Of a DNA stretch of 64,000 bases, positions 20,937 through 33,731 are shown piece by piece. The position numbers and the translations under genes are program-made. Positions within the stretch are counted from its first letter, which is position 1. Each line of letters opens with the position of its first letter. The notes below the pieces were generated by a model. It was not told the DNA's origin and made no database searches. It saw only the letters and a program-made list of their open reading frames with translations. The stretch is from Nipponacmea schrenckii (lineage: Eukaryota > Mollusca > Gastropoda > Lottiidae): contig CM060202.1 in NCBI GenBank assembly GCA_030562195.1, positions 33,160,599 to 33,224,598 on the forward strand, given 5' to 3'.

Positions 20937-23900
20937 AGTGGACGACAGACTATATCGGACTGTGGTAGTGACTTACTAGTATATGTTTTTACAGCTCAGA
21001 TCAGATATCAATTTACCTATGATCAATAGAAATCTAGTGTTTTATTCCTAACTGGATCTCTAGTGGACGACAGATTATATCGGACTGTGGTAGTGAGTTA
21101 TATGTTTTTACAGCTCAGATCAGATATCAAATTACCTATTATCAATAGAAATCTAGTGTTTTATTCCTAACGAGATCTCTAGTGGACGACAGATTATATC
21201 GGACTGTGGTAGTGAGTTATATGTTTTTACAGCTCAGATCAGATATCAAATTACCTAAAATCAATAGAAATCTAGTGTTTTATTCCTAACGAGATCTCTA
21301 GTGGACGACAGATTATATCGGACTGTGGTAGTGAGTTATATGTTTTTACAGCTCAGATCAGATATCAAATTACCTATTATCAATAAAAATCTAGTGTTTT
21401 ATTCCTAACGAGATCTCTAGTGGACGACAGATTATATCGGACTGTAGTAGTAGTGAGTTATATGTTTTTACAGCTCAGATCAGATATCAAATTACCTATT
21501 ATCAATAAAAATCTAGTGTTTTATTCCTAACGAGATCTCTAGTGGACGACAGATTATATCGGACTGCGGTAGTGAGTTATATGTTTTTACAGCTCAGATC
21601 AGATATCAAATTACCTATTATCAATAAAAATCTAGTGTTTTATTCCTAACGAGATCTCTAGTGGACGACAGATTATATCGGACTGCGGTAGTGAGTTATA
21701 TGTTTTTACAGCTCAGATCAGATATCAAATTACCTAAAATCAATAAAAATCTAGTGTTTTATTCCTAACTGGATCTCTAGTGGACGACAGATTATATCGG
21801 ACTATGGTAGTGAGTTATATGTTTTTACAGCTCAGATCAGATATCAAATTACCTATTATCAATAAAAATCTAGTGTTTTATTACTAACTGGATCTCTAGT
21901 GGACGACAGACTATATCGGACTGTGGTAGTAGTGAGTTATATGTTTTAACGGCTCAGATCAGATATCAAATTACCTATGATCAATAGAAATCTAGTGTTT
22001 TATTCCTAACGGGATCTCTAGTGGACGACAGATTATATCGGACTGTGGTAGTAAGTTATATGTTTTTACAGCTCAGATCAGATATCAAATTACCTAAAAT
22101 AAATAGAAATCTAGTGTTTTATTCCTAACGAGATCTCTAGTGGACGACAGATTATATCGGACTGCGGTAGTGAGTTATATGTTTTTACAGCTCAGATCAG
22201 ATATCAAATTACCTAAAATAAATAGAAATCTAGTGTTTTATTCCTAACGAGATCTCTAGTGGACGACAGATTATATCGGACTGCGGTAGTGAGTTATATG
22301 TTTTTACGGCTCAGATCAGATATCAAATTACCTAAAATCAATAGAAATCTAGTGTTTTATTCCTAACTGGATCTCTAGTAGACGACAGATTATATCGGAC
22401 TGTGGTAGTAGTGAGTTATATGTTTTTACAGCTCAGATCAGATATCAAATTACCTATTATCAATAAAAATCTAGTGTTTTATTCCTAACGAGATCTCTAG
22501 TGGACGACAGATTATATCGGACTGCGGTAGTGAGTTATATGTTTTTACGGCTCAGATCAGATATCAAATTACCTAAAATCAATAAAAATCTAGTGTTTTA
22601 TTACTAACGAGATCTCTAGTGGACGACAGATTATATCGGACTGCGGTAGTGAGTTATATGTTTTTACAGCTCAGATCAGATATCAAATTACCTATGATCA
22701 ATAAAAATCTAGTGTTTTATTCCTAACGAGATCTCTAGTGGACGACAGATTATATCGGACTGCGGTAGTGAGTTATATGTTTTAACGGCTCAGATCAGAT
22801 ATCAAATTACCTAAAATCAATAAAAATCTAGTGTTTTATTACTAACGAGATCTCTAGTGGACGACAGATTATATCGGACTGTGGTAGTGAGTTATATGTT
22901 TTTACGGCTCAGATCAGATATCAAATTACCTAAAATCAATAGAAATCTAGTGTTTTATTACTAACGAGATCTCTAGTGGACGACAGATTATATCGGACTG
23001 CGGTAGTGAGTTATATGTTTTAACGGCTCAGATCAGATATCAAATTACCTAAAATCAATAAAAATCTAGTGTTTTATTACTAACGAGATCTCTAGTGGAC
23101 GACAGATTATATCGGACTGTGGTAGTGAGTTATATGTTTTTACGGCTCAGATCAGATATCAAATTACCTAAAATCAATAGAAATCTAGTGTTTTATTACT
23201 AACTGGATCTCTAGTGGACGACAGATTATATCGGACTGTGGTAGTGAGTTATATGTTTTTACGGCTCAGATCAGATATCAAATTACCTATGATCAATAAA
23301 AATCTAGTGTTTTATTCCTAACGAGATCTCTAGTGGACGACAGATTATATCGGACTGTGGTAGTGAGTTATATGTTTTTACAGCTCAGATCAGATATCAA
23401 ATTACCTATGATCAATAAAAATCTAGTGTTTTATTCCTAACGAGATCTCTAGTGGACGACAGATTATATCGGACTGTGGTAGTGAGTTATATGTTTTTAC
23501 AGCTCAGATCAGATATCAAATTACCTATGATCAATAAAAATCTAGTGTTTTATTACTAACTGGATCTCTAGTGGACGACAGATTATATCGGACTGTGGTA
23601 GTGAGTTATATGTTTTTACAGCTCAGATCAGATATCAAATTACCTATTATCAATAAAAATCTAGTGTTTTATTCCTAACGAGATCTCTAGTGGACGACAG
23701 ATTATATCTGACTGTGGTAGTGGGTTTTATGTTTTTACAGCTCAGATCAGATATCAAATTACCTAAAATCAATAGAAATCTAGTGTTTTATTACTAACGA
23801 GATCTCTAGTGGACGACAGATTATATCGGACTGCGGTAGTGAGTTATATGTTTTTACAGCTCAGATCAGATATCAAATTACCTAAAATCAATAGAAATCT

Positions 23901-26718
23901 AGTGTTTTATTACTAACGAGATCTCTAGTGGACGACAGATTATATCGGACTGCGGTAGTGAGTTATATGTTTTTACAGCTCAGATCAGATATCAAATTAC
24001 CTAAAATCAATAAAAATCTAGTGTTTTATTACTAACTGGATCTCTAGTGGACGACAGATTATATCGGACTATGGTAGTGAGTTATATGTTTTTACAGCTC
24101 AGATCAGATATCAAATTACCTATGATCAATAAAAATCTAGTGTTTTATTCCTAACGGGATCTCTAGTGGACGACAGATTATATCGGACTGTGGTAGTAAG
24201 TTATATGTTTTTACAGCTCAGATCAGATATCAAATTACCTAAAATAAATAGAAATCTAGTGTTTTTTTCCTAACGAGATCTCTAGTTGACGACAGATTAT
24301 ATCGGACTGTGGTAGTGAGTTATATGTTTTTACAGCTCAGATCAGATATCAAATTACCTATGATCAATAAAAATCTAGTGTTTTATTACTAACTGGGTCT
24401 CTAGTGGACGACAGATTATATCGGACTGTGGTAGTGAGTTATATGTTTTTACAGCTCAGATCAGATATCAAATTACCTAAAATCAATAAAAATCTAGTGT
24501 TTTATTCCTAACTGGATCTCTAGTGGACGACAGATTATATCGGACTGGGGAGTGAGTTATATGTTTTTACAGCTCAGATCAGATATCAAATTACCTATGA
24601 TCAATAAAAATCTAGTGTTTTATTCCTAACGGGGTCTCTAGTGGACGACAGATTATATCGGACTGCGGTAGTGAGTTATATGTTTTTACGGGTCAGATCA
24701 GATATCAAATTACCTAAAATCAATAAAAATCTAGTGTTTTATTCCCAACTGGATCTCTAGTGGACGACAGATTATATCGGACTGCGGTAGTAAGTTATAT
24801 GTTTTTACAGCTCAGATCAGATATCAAATTACCTATGATCAATAAAAATCTAGTGTTTTATTACTAACTGGATCTCTAGTGGACGACAGATTATATCGGA
24901 CTGTGGTAGTGAGTTATATGTTTTTACAGCTCAGATCAGATATCAAATTACCTATTATCAATAAAAATCTAGTGTTTTATTCCTAACGAGATCTCTAGTG
25001 GACGACAGATTATATCGGACTGCGGTAGTGAGTTATATGTTTTTACAGCTCAGATCAGATATCAAATTACCTATGATCAATAAAAATCTAGTGTTTTATT
25101 ACTAACTGGATCTCTAGTGGACGACAGATTATATCGGACTGTGGTAGTGAGTTATATGTTTTTACAGCTCAGATCAGATATCAAATTACCTATTATCAAT
25201 AAAAATCTAGTGTTTTATTCCTAACGAGATCTCTAGTGGACGACAGATTATATCGGACTGCGGTAGTGAGTTATATGTTTTTACGGCTCAGATCAGATAT
25301 CAAATTACCTATGATCAATAAAAATCTAGTGTTTTATTCCTAACGAGATCTCTAGTGGACGACAGATTATATCGGACTATGGTAGTGAGTTATATGTTTT
25401 TACAGCTCAGATCAGATATCAAATTACCTATGATCAATAAAAATCTAGTGTTTTATTCCTAACTTGATCTCTAGTTGACGACAGATTATATCGGACTGCG
25501 GTAGTGAGTTATATTTTTTTTACAGCTCAGATCAGATATCAAATTACCTAAAATCAATAGAAATCTAGTGTTTTATTACTAACGGGATCTCTAGTGGACG
25601 ACAGATTATATCGGACTGGGGGTAGTAGTGAGTTATATGTTTTAACGGCTCAGATCAGATATCAAATTACCTAAAATCAATAAAAATCTAGTTTTTTTAT
25701 TCTAAACTGGATCTCTAGTGGACGACAGATTATATCGGACTGCGGTAGTGAGTTATATGTTTTTACAGCTCAGATCAGATATCAAATTACCTATGATCAA
25801 TAAAAATCTAGTGTTTTATTCCTAACTGGATCTCTAGTGGACGACAGATTATATCGGACTGTGGTAGTGAGTTATATGTTTTTACAGCTCAGATCAGATA
25901 TCAAATTACCTATGATCAATAAAAATCTAGTGTTTTATTCCTAACTGGATCTTTAGTGGACGACAGATTATATCGGACTGTGGTAGTGAGTTATATGTTT
26001 TTACAGCTCAGATCAGATATCAAATTACCTATGATCAAAAAAAAATCTAGTGTTTTATTCCTAACTGGATCTTTTAGTGGACGACAGATTATATCGGACT
26101 GTGGTAGTGAGTTATATGTTTTTACAGCTCAGATCAGATATCAAATTACCTAAAATCAATAAAAATCTAGTGTTTTATTCATAACTGGATCTTTAGTGGA
26201 CGACAGATTATATCGGACTGTGGGTAGTAGTGAGTTATATGTTTTTACAGCTCAGATCAGATATCAAATTACCTAAAATCAATAAAAATCTAGTGTTTTA
26301 TTCCTAACTGGATCTCTAGTGGACGACAGATTATATCGGACTATGGTAGTGAGTTATATGTTTTTACAGCTCAGATCAGATATCAAATTACCTATGATCA
26401 ATAGAAATCTAGTGTTTTATTCCTAACTGGATCTCTAGTGGACGACAGATTATATCGGACTATGGTAGTGAGTTATATGTTTTTACAGCTCAGATCAGAT
26501 ATCAAATTACCTAAAATCAATAAAAATCTAGTGTTTTATTCTTAACGAGATCTCTAGTGGACGACACATTATATCGGACTGTGGTAGTGAGTTATATGTT
26601 TTTACAGCTCAGATCAGATATCAAATTACCAAAAAATCAATAAAAATCTAGTGTTTTATTCCTAACTGGATCTCTAGTGGACGACAGATTATATCGGACT
26701 GTGGTAGTGAGTTATATG
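20937..26718. repeat. 119-bp satellite array, about 48 units
   Basis: Head-to-tail units start gtggacgacagattatatc at 21063, 21182, 21301 and 21420 (period 119; about 122 where GTAGTAGTGAG replaces GTAGTGAG). Variant positions include cctaTGAtc/cctaAAAtc/cctaTTAtc, aatAga/aatAAa and acGAGatc/acTGGatc. The open frames within it change between units and are not coding. The array ends abruptly in gagttatatg at 26718. Confidence 0.97.
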
Positions 26719-28260
26719 CCATGTCAGAATACATTGACCACATAATATAACTGCCATGCTAACGCCTTGTCTATCTTAAAGACACGCTGTCTTCATTATA
26801 GCTAATTAGGTACAGGACGTAAATCTCCTTTCATTTGATCCCCATTTACTCACTTGTTTTTACGGCTCAAATCAGATATCAAATTAAAGACAGACAAGCC
26901 TATTTCTCATTATTTCAAGTTGTTCGACCATTCATTAGTCAACCTTATTATTATTCTCATTGGACGTATAGTAATTGACCTGTCAGAGATGAAACTACGA
27001 CATTCCGTAAAACCAATGAAGCCCATTATATTGAGGTGACTTTCAGAGATATGACAAGAACTAGACCTGGCATTCGTTTATTACTTAACACTCATTTCGT
27101 AGAATTTAGTCGATCATCTGAATATTCCATGGTTCTCAAAATCAGAAATCAGCTTAACACTGAGTCAAATTCTAAAATAGACAAACCTAATATCTGTGAA
27201 TCTGCTTCCTTGAAAGCGAGTAGGGCTTGGTCGTGGCCTTAGAGCTCATTTGGCGATGGCCGTCGTTATATGCCAACATTTGTAATGACAGCAAATTCTG
27301 AGAGGTTTATAAGAGTTTTTCTGATTATCAGTAGGATTCATCTTGGGTGATAACAGACACTCATACCACGTTTCGTCAAAATACATAAAAACAGCCCTCT
27401 ATCGTACCACAAAAGAGAACAAGGAAAATAACTCATAGTAAATATTTTTTAATTGATCTGATTTTCAATATGGTCACCCTTAGGTCACTACAAATACTCA
27501 CACCTATTTTGATTAAAATCCACCAAGAAACCAGCTCTTTATCGTGTCCACAATAAATGAAACGCCATTCAAAAACAAAGTAAACTAGAACTGTCAACAG
27601 TTCCGAGCGTGGCACGATCCATTATTCCATGGATTTCGGATTTTTGAAACTTTTAACATTTTAATTTTAATAGCTATTTTTTTTGTCAAAACCCAGATCT
27701 GCACCTTACTCATTTTTCCATCACAATATAATGTACAATTTTGTATTGTAAGACCCTGTTACTAGGCATGACCAACAAGAAATATTCTGAATGGATATTA
27801 CACCTTGTTCTTTGTGATAGTAACTGCATTAGCAAGGTGCAATGGAAACTGGAATCTGACATCGCCTTGAAGTTGATATGGGGACAATGGAAATTAACAT
27901 TTACCTACCAATCAACAAAATTTGACTTTATGACCTATTACATAATCTTCTTAACTCTTCTTGTGATATTTATATCTGTTTAATTAAGGTTTAATTTTAG
28001 TCCAAATATTTTCATAAATTTTATTAATACATATTGATTTATATATTGTTTTAAAGATGTGAATTTGTACATTATTAATCTGTTCGAATTTTGTCTTTAA
28101 GTTAAGTAGAACTAAAAAAAAAAGTTAGAATCGCTTATTTTCCATCGTCTGTTTTTTCAACAGTTTACGGTCTATAACTAAAATAAAGATATTGCTAGAA
28201 AACGGATGACAGCCACATTGCAATAATTACATGAGATTAATTTGTAATGTAGGGCTCAAT
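26719..28260. other. gene-free stretch with a dispersed repeat
   Basis: No supported gene. About 27340-27600 resembles 31050-31180 and 59270-59330 (forms of GGTGATTA..ACACTCACACCAAGTTTCAT and CACCAAGAAACCAGCTCTTT), an invertebrate-type dispersed repeat. Confidence 0.5.
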
Positions 28261-28599
28261 GACCTCTGTGTGAAAAGTTCAAATCAAAAGTTTTATTGTC
28301 ATCCTTGTATTACCCTCTTTTAACACCTGTCAATCATGGTAACCATAACAATCTCTTATTTTAGCAGAAAATTAGAATTTTTGTTTAATTTCGCCAAATT
28401 TAGCAATTTATAAAATATCCATGTCATATATCGTTGAATAGAGAAAATCAAGTACTTTTTTATTTTAAAATCCATATTGATGGGGAATATATACATAGTG
28501 AGTTAGATCCTCATTCAAAAAAAACCCAAAAATTTTAAAAATATGATTATGAATTATTGTCATATATCGTTGAAAAGAGAACCAAATGGGCATTGATAA

Positions 28600-30660
28600 T
28601 TTGTAAAATTCAACTCTTTGCGTACGTTAGAGATTGTGATACAGACGTCTAAAGTTAACATAAATGTCAATTTCGAGATGCCTATAAAACCGGAAGTAAA
28701 ATTTGTCAAGCAATATAAGCATACCTATGGATAGCTGAGGTCAAGGACAGTCTACATTAAAAATTTCAATGAAAGTCAAGGTCACTTAATATAGACTTTT
28801 AAATTTTCAAAAAATTCAAACGGAAATAAAAATAATTTAAATTCGAAAATCAAAATTCTATTTCCAGCATTTTTTAGATTAAGTAACAAGGTTTAAATAG
28901 ACACCAAAATCATACAAATCAGATGAAATTTAGCCGACTTATTAAAATTTTGCTAAAATGAGCAACTCTGATGTAACAGCGCATATGTGACTTTTACGTT
29001 ATATTTTTTTTTCTTAGGTGATTCAAATTAACTATGTTAGATAATTTGTACTGAATTTGTCTACATTTGTGAATTACACCGGAAGCAGGGTCGCCCAAGG
29101 TAAGTCGAGAAACCGGAAGTCCCCACGCACAAACCGGAAGTGATTCAAAAATTTTGATGAGATATTTTCTTTTGTTGTGGCCTTCTCTTTATATCCTGTA
29201 AATTTCAGATCGATCCAATAATTAGCGCCTGAGTTGAAAATTTTTTTTAAATTTTTTATGAAAAATTTTTTGTCTATAAAAATTTTCATTTTTCAATTTT
29301 TTTTTTTCAAGTTTTATTATGTAATATTGTTATACCACAGTTTAAAGTTAATTGCATATTAATGAGAAAGTTTTTAAGGTTCCATCATAAAAATATTTAA
29401 GGTCAGAATTGTCAATAATATTTATTTTTGTGAATAAAAAAAGAGGTTGAAATTTGTCTACTATATCAAACATGGATAGATGTTGTTAGGTTAAAATAAC
29501 GCGGCTCTTGCTCAAAGTCGACTTTTCATTATTTGTTATTTGAATACTCATTTGGAGGCACGATTCAAATATTTTCTTTCCCTCTTTTATATATATATTT
29601 ATTATAAATAAAAAAATTCATTAATCTTTTAAATGAGTTTTGCATTCTCACTAAAAACCTTTTACTCTAAAGATCAGGAAAACAAAGTATCTAAATTTTA
29701 ATATAGTGTCAAACTATCCCCTATGGTCACTTACTATAGCTTTTTGAATTTTTTGAAACTCAAATCGGTACAAAAATAAATTAAATCGATCATTATTGGC
29801 ATACTGTAAGGATAGTTGAAATCAAGAACATTTTACTTGAAATAGCTTAAAAGGATTGTAAAGAGGTTTTATAAACTGTATCGGGGACGCTAATAGCATC
29901 AATTTGAACCATTCCAATTTCAATTCCGACTTCTGTGGCTCTTGCAATTCCACTAAATCTAACGTCTTTAATGACGTCACCGACTGGGGCTCAACAGGAA
30001 GCTACTATTAATATCTGTGCAGATCCCAGCAGGGTTCTTAAAAAACGGATGCTCTCACGCAAAAACCGGAAGTGGTAGAAAAATTTTTATGATGCGGTTT
30101 TAAAATTCATGGTCATTGAAGGTCAAGGTCATTTGATATAGCCTTGTGAATTTTCAAAAAACTAAAACGGTACCAAAAAAATTGTTGTCGATCATAATAG
30201 GCATATGTGTGGATAGCTTAGGTCAAGAACATTCTACTTGAAAAAATTCAGGGTCATTGAAGGTCAAGGTCATTTGATTTGGCCTTTTGAATTTTAAAAA
30301 AAAATTCAATCGGGCATTAAAAAAATTTAAATTTGAAAATCAAAATTCTGTTCCCAACAAGTTTTAGATAAAGTAACAAGGTTTCGAAAAACACCAAAAT
30401 CGGACAAATCAGATAAAAATTAGCGGACTTATTAAAATTTTGCTGAATGTTACCGTTCTGTGATGACACATAAAGTATCACTTCCGGTTTGGATTTTTTA
30501 TTCTATAAGGGTTCTAATTATGCCTGATAGTATATATGTATAGCTTTTGTACTGATTTCTTACATACACCGGAAGCTGGGTTACCCACCGCGGTTCTAAA
30601 AAACCGGAAGTTCTTACGCAAGAACCGGAAGTGGTAGAAATTTTTTTATGATGAGGTTTT
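28600..30660. repeat. dispersed-repeat block dense in ACCGGAAG and TCAAGGTCA
   Basis: Repeated modules contain ACCGGAAG at 28689, 29078, 29112, 29133, 30065, 30568, 30602 and 30623, with one inverted at about 30482. TCAAGGTCA occurs at 28776, 30123 and 30264. Longer shared text (tagcggacttattaaaattttgc and similar) shows two or three diverged copies of one element. A part at 29875-29960 is related to the element at 62290-62480 (ATCGGGGAC...ATAGCATCAAT). No coding capacity was seen. Confidence 0.6.
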
Positions 30661-33509
30661 ATTTCTATAGGCAACTTCTCTGTATTCTGTAATTTTCAAA
30701 GCGATCGGATAATTAGCAACAAAGTTATGCAATTATGCATATTATTATTATGCAATTACTAACTACTGATGCGTAAAAATTTCTATACCATTTTCGAGTT
30801 GGGCTAGGGAGCTTCCCGAAAAAAAAAAGTCTAATGAAAACAAAGAGTGGCAAATTTATAATTTCTAATTTGCCACTCAAAAAAAAAAATCCATTGCATA
30901 TAAAAGCAATCGATTGCCACGCAATAACTCATACCAAAATATATGTCGAATGTTCCGATATTCAATTGGGTTTAACCTTGATTACAAACCCAAAGTCTAG
31001 TCAAAGTCCATCCAATATAATTCGAATAATTCATGGGAAATATTTTCGATTGATCTAATTTTTTTAATGAAAATCTTTGAGTGATGATTACAAACTCTCA
31101 CACTAAGTTACCACCAAGAAACAAGCTCTTTATCGTTTCAGAACGATATTGAACGGACGGACAGGCAAACATTTGTGGCGTATTGAATATTATTGGTTTG
31201 AATTGTTTTTACTTTTAGTGAATCATTCTCTGTTCTGGTATTACGTTTCAAATACTTCCTTTATTTTGACATTTTACATTTGTCAAATTATTATTTTATA
31301 CGCCCCAATATTACCAATATGACCGAAAAACAAACCAATCGAAAAATATTTATTATGATTTATTGCCCATTAGAGTGATTGTCCTTTGTCAATTCTACCA
31401 AAAACAGACCAATCGAAAAATATTTATTATGATTATTGCCCATTAGAGATTGTGTTGAATACAAGTTGTATCAAAGAACAGCACAGGTAAAAATTGGTTC
31501 ACTATATTTATACCCAAGAGATAATTACTTGTAATCTACCTTAAATCAGAAATAATACAAATTATATCATTTATATGCATATACAGACTGTTTCCTTGTC
31601 AATTTCTCTACTTTCAAAAAATCGAAAATTAAACTTAGAGTGATTGTCCTTTGTCAATTGTACCAAAAACAAACCAATCGAAAAATATTTATTATGATTT
31701 ATTGCCCATTAGAGTGATTGTCCTTTGTCAATTCTACCAAAAACAGACCAATCGAAAAATATTTATTATGATTTATTGCCCATTAGAGTGATTGTCCTTT
31801 GTCAATTGTACCAAAAACAAACCAATCGAAAAATATTTATTATGATTTATTGCCCATTAGAGTGATTGTCCTTTGTCAATTCTACCAAAAACAGACCAAA
31901 AATTTCGATATTGCCCCTTTTCTTGAATTCGATAGGAAACTGGTTTCTTGGTGGATTTTGACGAAACTAGATGTAAGTGCACTGAAAATCAGACAATTCT
32001 AAAAATATTTGATATGGGTTATTGCCCTTGTCCTTTTGAATGCTAGCTTGTATCATTATAGAAAGCACAGTTCTGGGTCACCCAAATCACCCAAAGATAA
32101 ATAATCTATTGAGAATCAGAAATAATACCAGAATAGATCGCAAAAATACCGACTGTGTTGGGGATTGGAAGCTCTGACTTTGAAAAAAGGCATTCACTTG
32201 TTTGTATAGGACAATTATACACAATACCCATTTACAGTCTGAATTCGAAAAAGAGTCTGAAGCGGTCAAAGCAACGATATGTTCTCCCAAAGGCTGAATA
32301 CCCCTTCAAGAGCAAACAACCTGCTTATTTCAATCATTGTCATTTTTTAATCCTTTCGAAGAGCAGGAAGAAGAAAATTAAGTTTCCACTGTTAAGCCTA
32401 ATAAAATGTCCGCTTCTCGTATACCGTATTTGCTACTTTGTACGTGACCTGTGCAGAAAGCTCATTCAAGAATGCACTCCCAATATTTCTCGAATACTGT
32501 ATTTGCTATATACATGCATGTCCCGAATTTGTCGGTTTCTAGTTTGCAAAAGGTTTATATTTGTATCTGAAAAAATATTAAGGCGATACCATAACATTTT
32601 TTAATGAAAAGGTACACACTATCATAGACTATTGCTATCATCAACACTGTTTTCCTTTGAAGAAGAATTAATTCAAAAAAGCATTAATTGTTACATTTAT
32701 AGTTTGAAAAGACAACTATAAAAACAAAATATTCTACAGATAAATACATATTTAACACATAAATAAATATACACAAACTCACCCTCACACCCCCACCCCC
32801 TTACCCTCGCTCATATTATATATTCAATCACAATATATAAAACTATTTCCTATTGAAGGTATGAGTCACTTGTTCTAAACGATTTAATAGATGAATGAAT
32901 TTGTCTAAAAAGGTTAACATCGAAATAAAACACAAATAAACTATAAAAATACATGTAAATAATATACTTAACAAAAATAATACGATGAATGTAAGTACAT
33001 TTAAAGATTAATAATTATAAAATAGCGTCAAAATAATTACAAATATCATAGAAAAAAAGGTAACGTTGTTTCACTGCCTAAAATCGCCACCTCGACGTCC
33101 CTTTCTCCATTTTTATTAGCTCAAACCCAATCTTATACCAGTAATATCGGAATTGATTAAACTATTTAATCATACCTTTAGATGAAGTTTTCCTCACACC
33201 TCCCGGGAAAGTTTTAAATATCTTAAGTGTTTAGACACGGTAGTTTAGGCTCACGTTTAACCACAAGCCATATAGGCAAAGTTATTTAGGCACAGTTATT
33301 TAGGCAATCAACAGGTAAAAAATCTCAAATTAATTGTATGATTGTATGATTGATTATAATTGTATAATATTTATCAACAAAATAAATCATTGAAAGTCAA
33401 GATGAACGAAATTTGATGGAATCAATCTTTGTGAAACATATGTCCAGGGTTCAGTTCATTTCACATATTTCAAAGCTTTGGTCATTATTTTAAGAGTTTT
33501 GTATGAAAA
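30661..33509. other. gene-free stretch downstream of the receptor gene
   Basis: Includes a perfect 12-bp-arm hairpin (30844-30877) and the 74-bp tandem repeat listed separately. The part nearest 33509 must contain the receptor 3' UTR; a minus-strand AATAAA lies near 33111. An open frame of 149 codons at 32155-32604 has no recognisable domain and is not called. Confidence 0.5.
31310..31910. repeat. 74-bp tandem and dispersed repeat
   Basis: gagtgattgtcctttgtcaa recurs at 31373, 31638, 31712, 31786 and 31860. The last four are head to tail with a 74-bp period. Units also carry ccaatcgaaaaatatttatt. Confidence 0.9.
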
Positions 33510-33731
33510 TTATGTAGTTTCGTCTTTTCTTGGTGGAAGATAGTCCATTTCATCATCACTACTATCAGAAGCTGGAGGTGGAGTTGGTCCTCTCTTACCA
33601 TAATCTATACTACCATACTCCACTTTATCTTCTTCAGTTGGTTTCTTTATTACCTTATTGGACGGTTTCTTATCAAACTTCAGATCTACATATACCAAGT
33701 CATCGTTCTCTTTTGTCACCTGTTCCGTAAT
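33510..33731 (-). CDS. receptor exon 11: tail end with two ITIM-type motifs
   Basis: Acceptor TTGTAG, 74 codons including stop. It holds LVYVDL and VEYGSI, both fitting (S/I/V/L)xYxx(I/V/L), 25 residues apart (Tyr to Tyr), plus IDYGKR and MDYLPP and a proline run (PTPPPASDSSDDE). Paired ITIMs recruit SH2 phosphatases in vertebrate receptors; here that is inference from motif. Confidence 0.85.
   Translation of the reverse strand: MTEQVTKENDDLVYVDLKFDKKPSNKVIKKPTEEDKVEYGSIDYGKRGPTPPPASDSSDDEMDYLPPRKDETT

Noticed and set aside
25956..26153. Open frame inside the satellite
   Set aside because: It spans two 119-bp units plus small indels. The same frame is closed in other units, so it is not a gene.
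20937..26718. Regular spacing suggesting a CRISPR-like array
   Set aside because: There are no unique spacers: whole 119-bp units are repeated head to tail in a eukaryotic context, so it is a satellite.
32155..32604. 149-codon plus-strand open frame downstream of the receptor gene
   Set aside because: No domain, no homology I recognise and AT-driven composition; it overlaps dispersed repeats.
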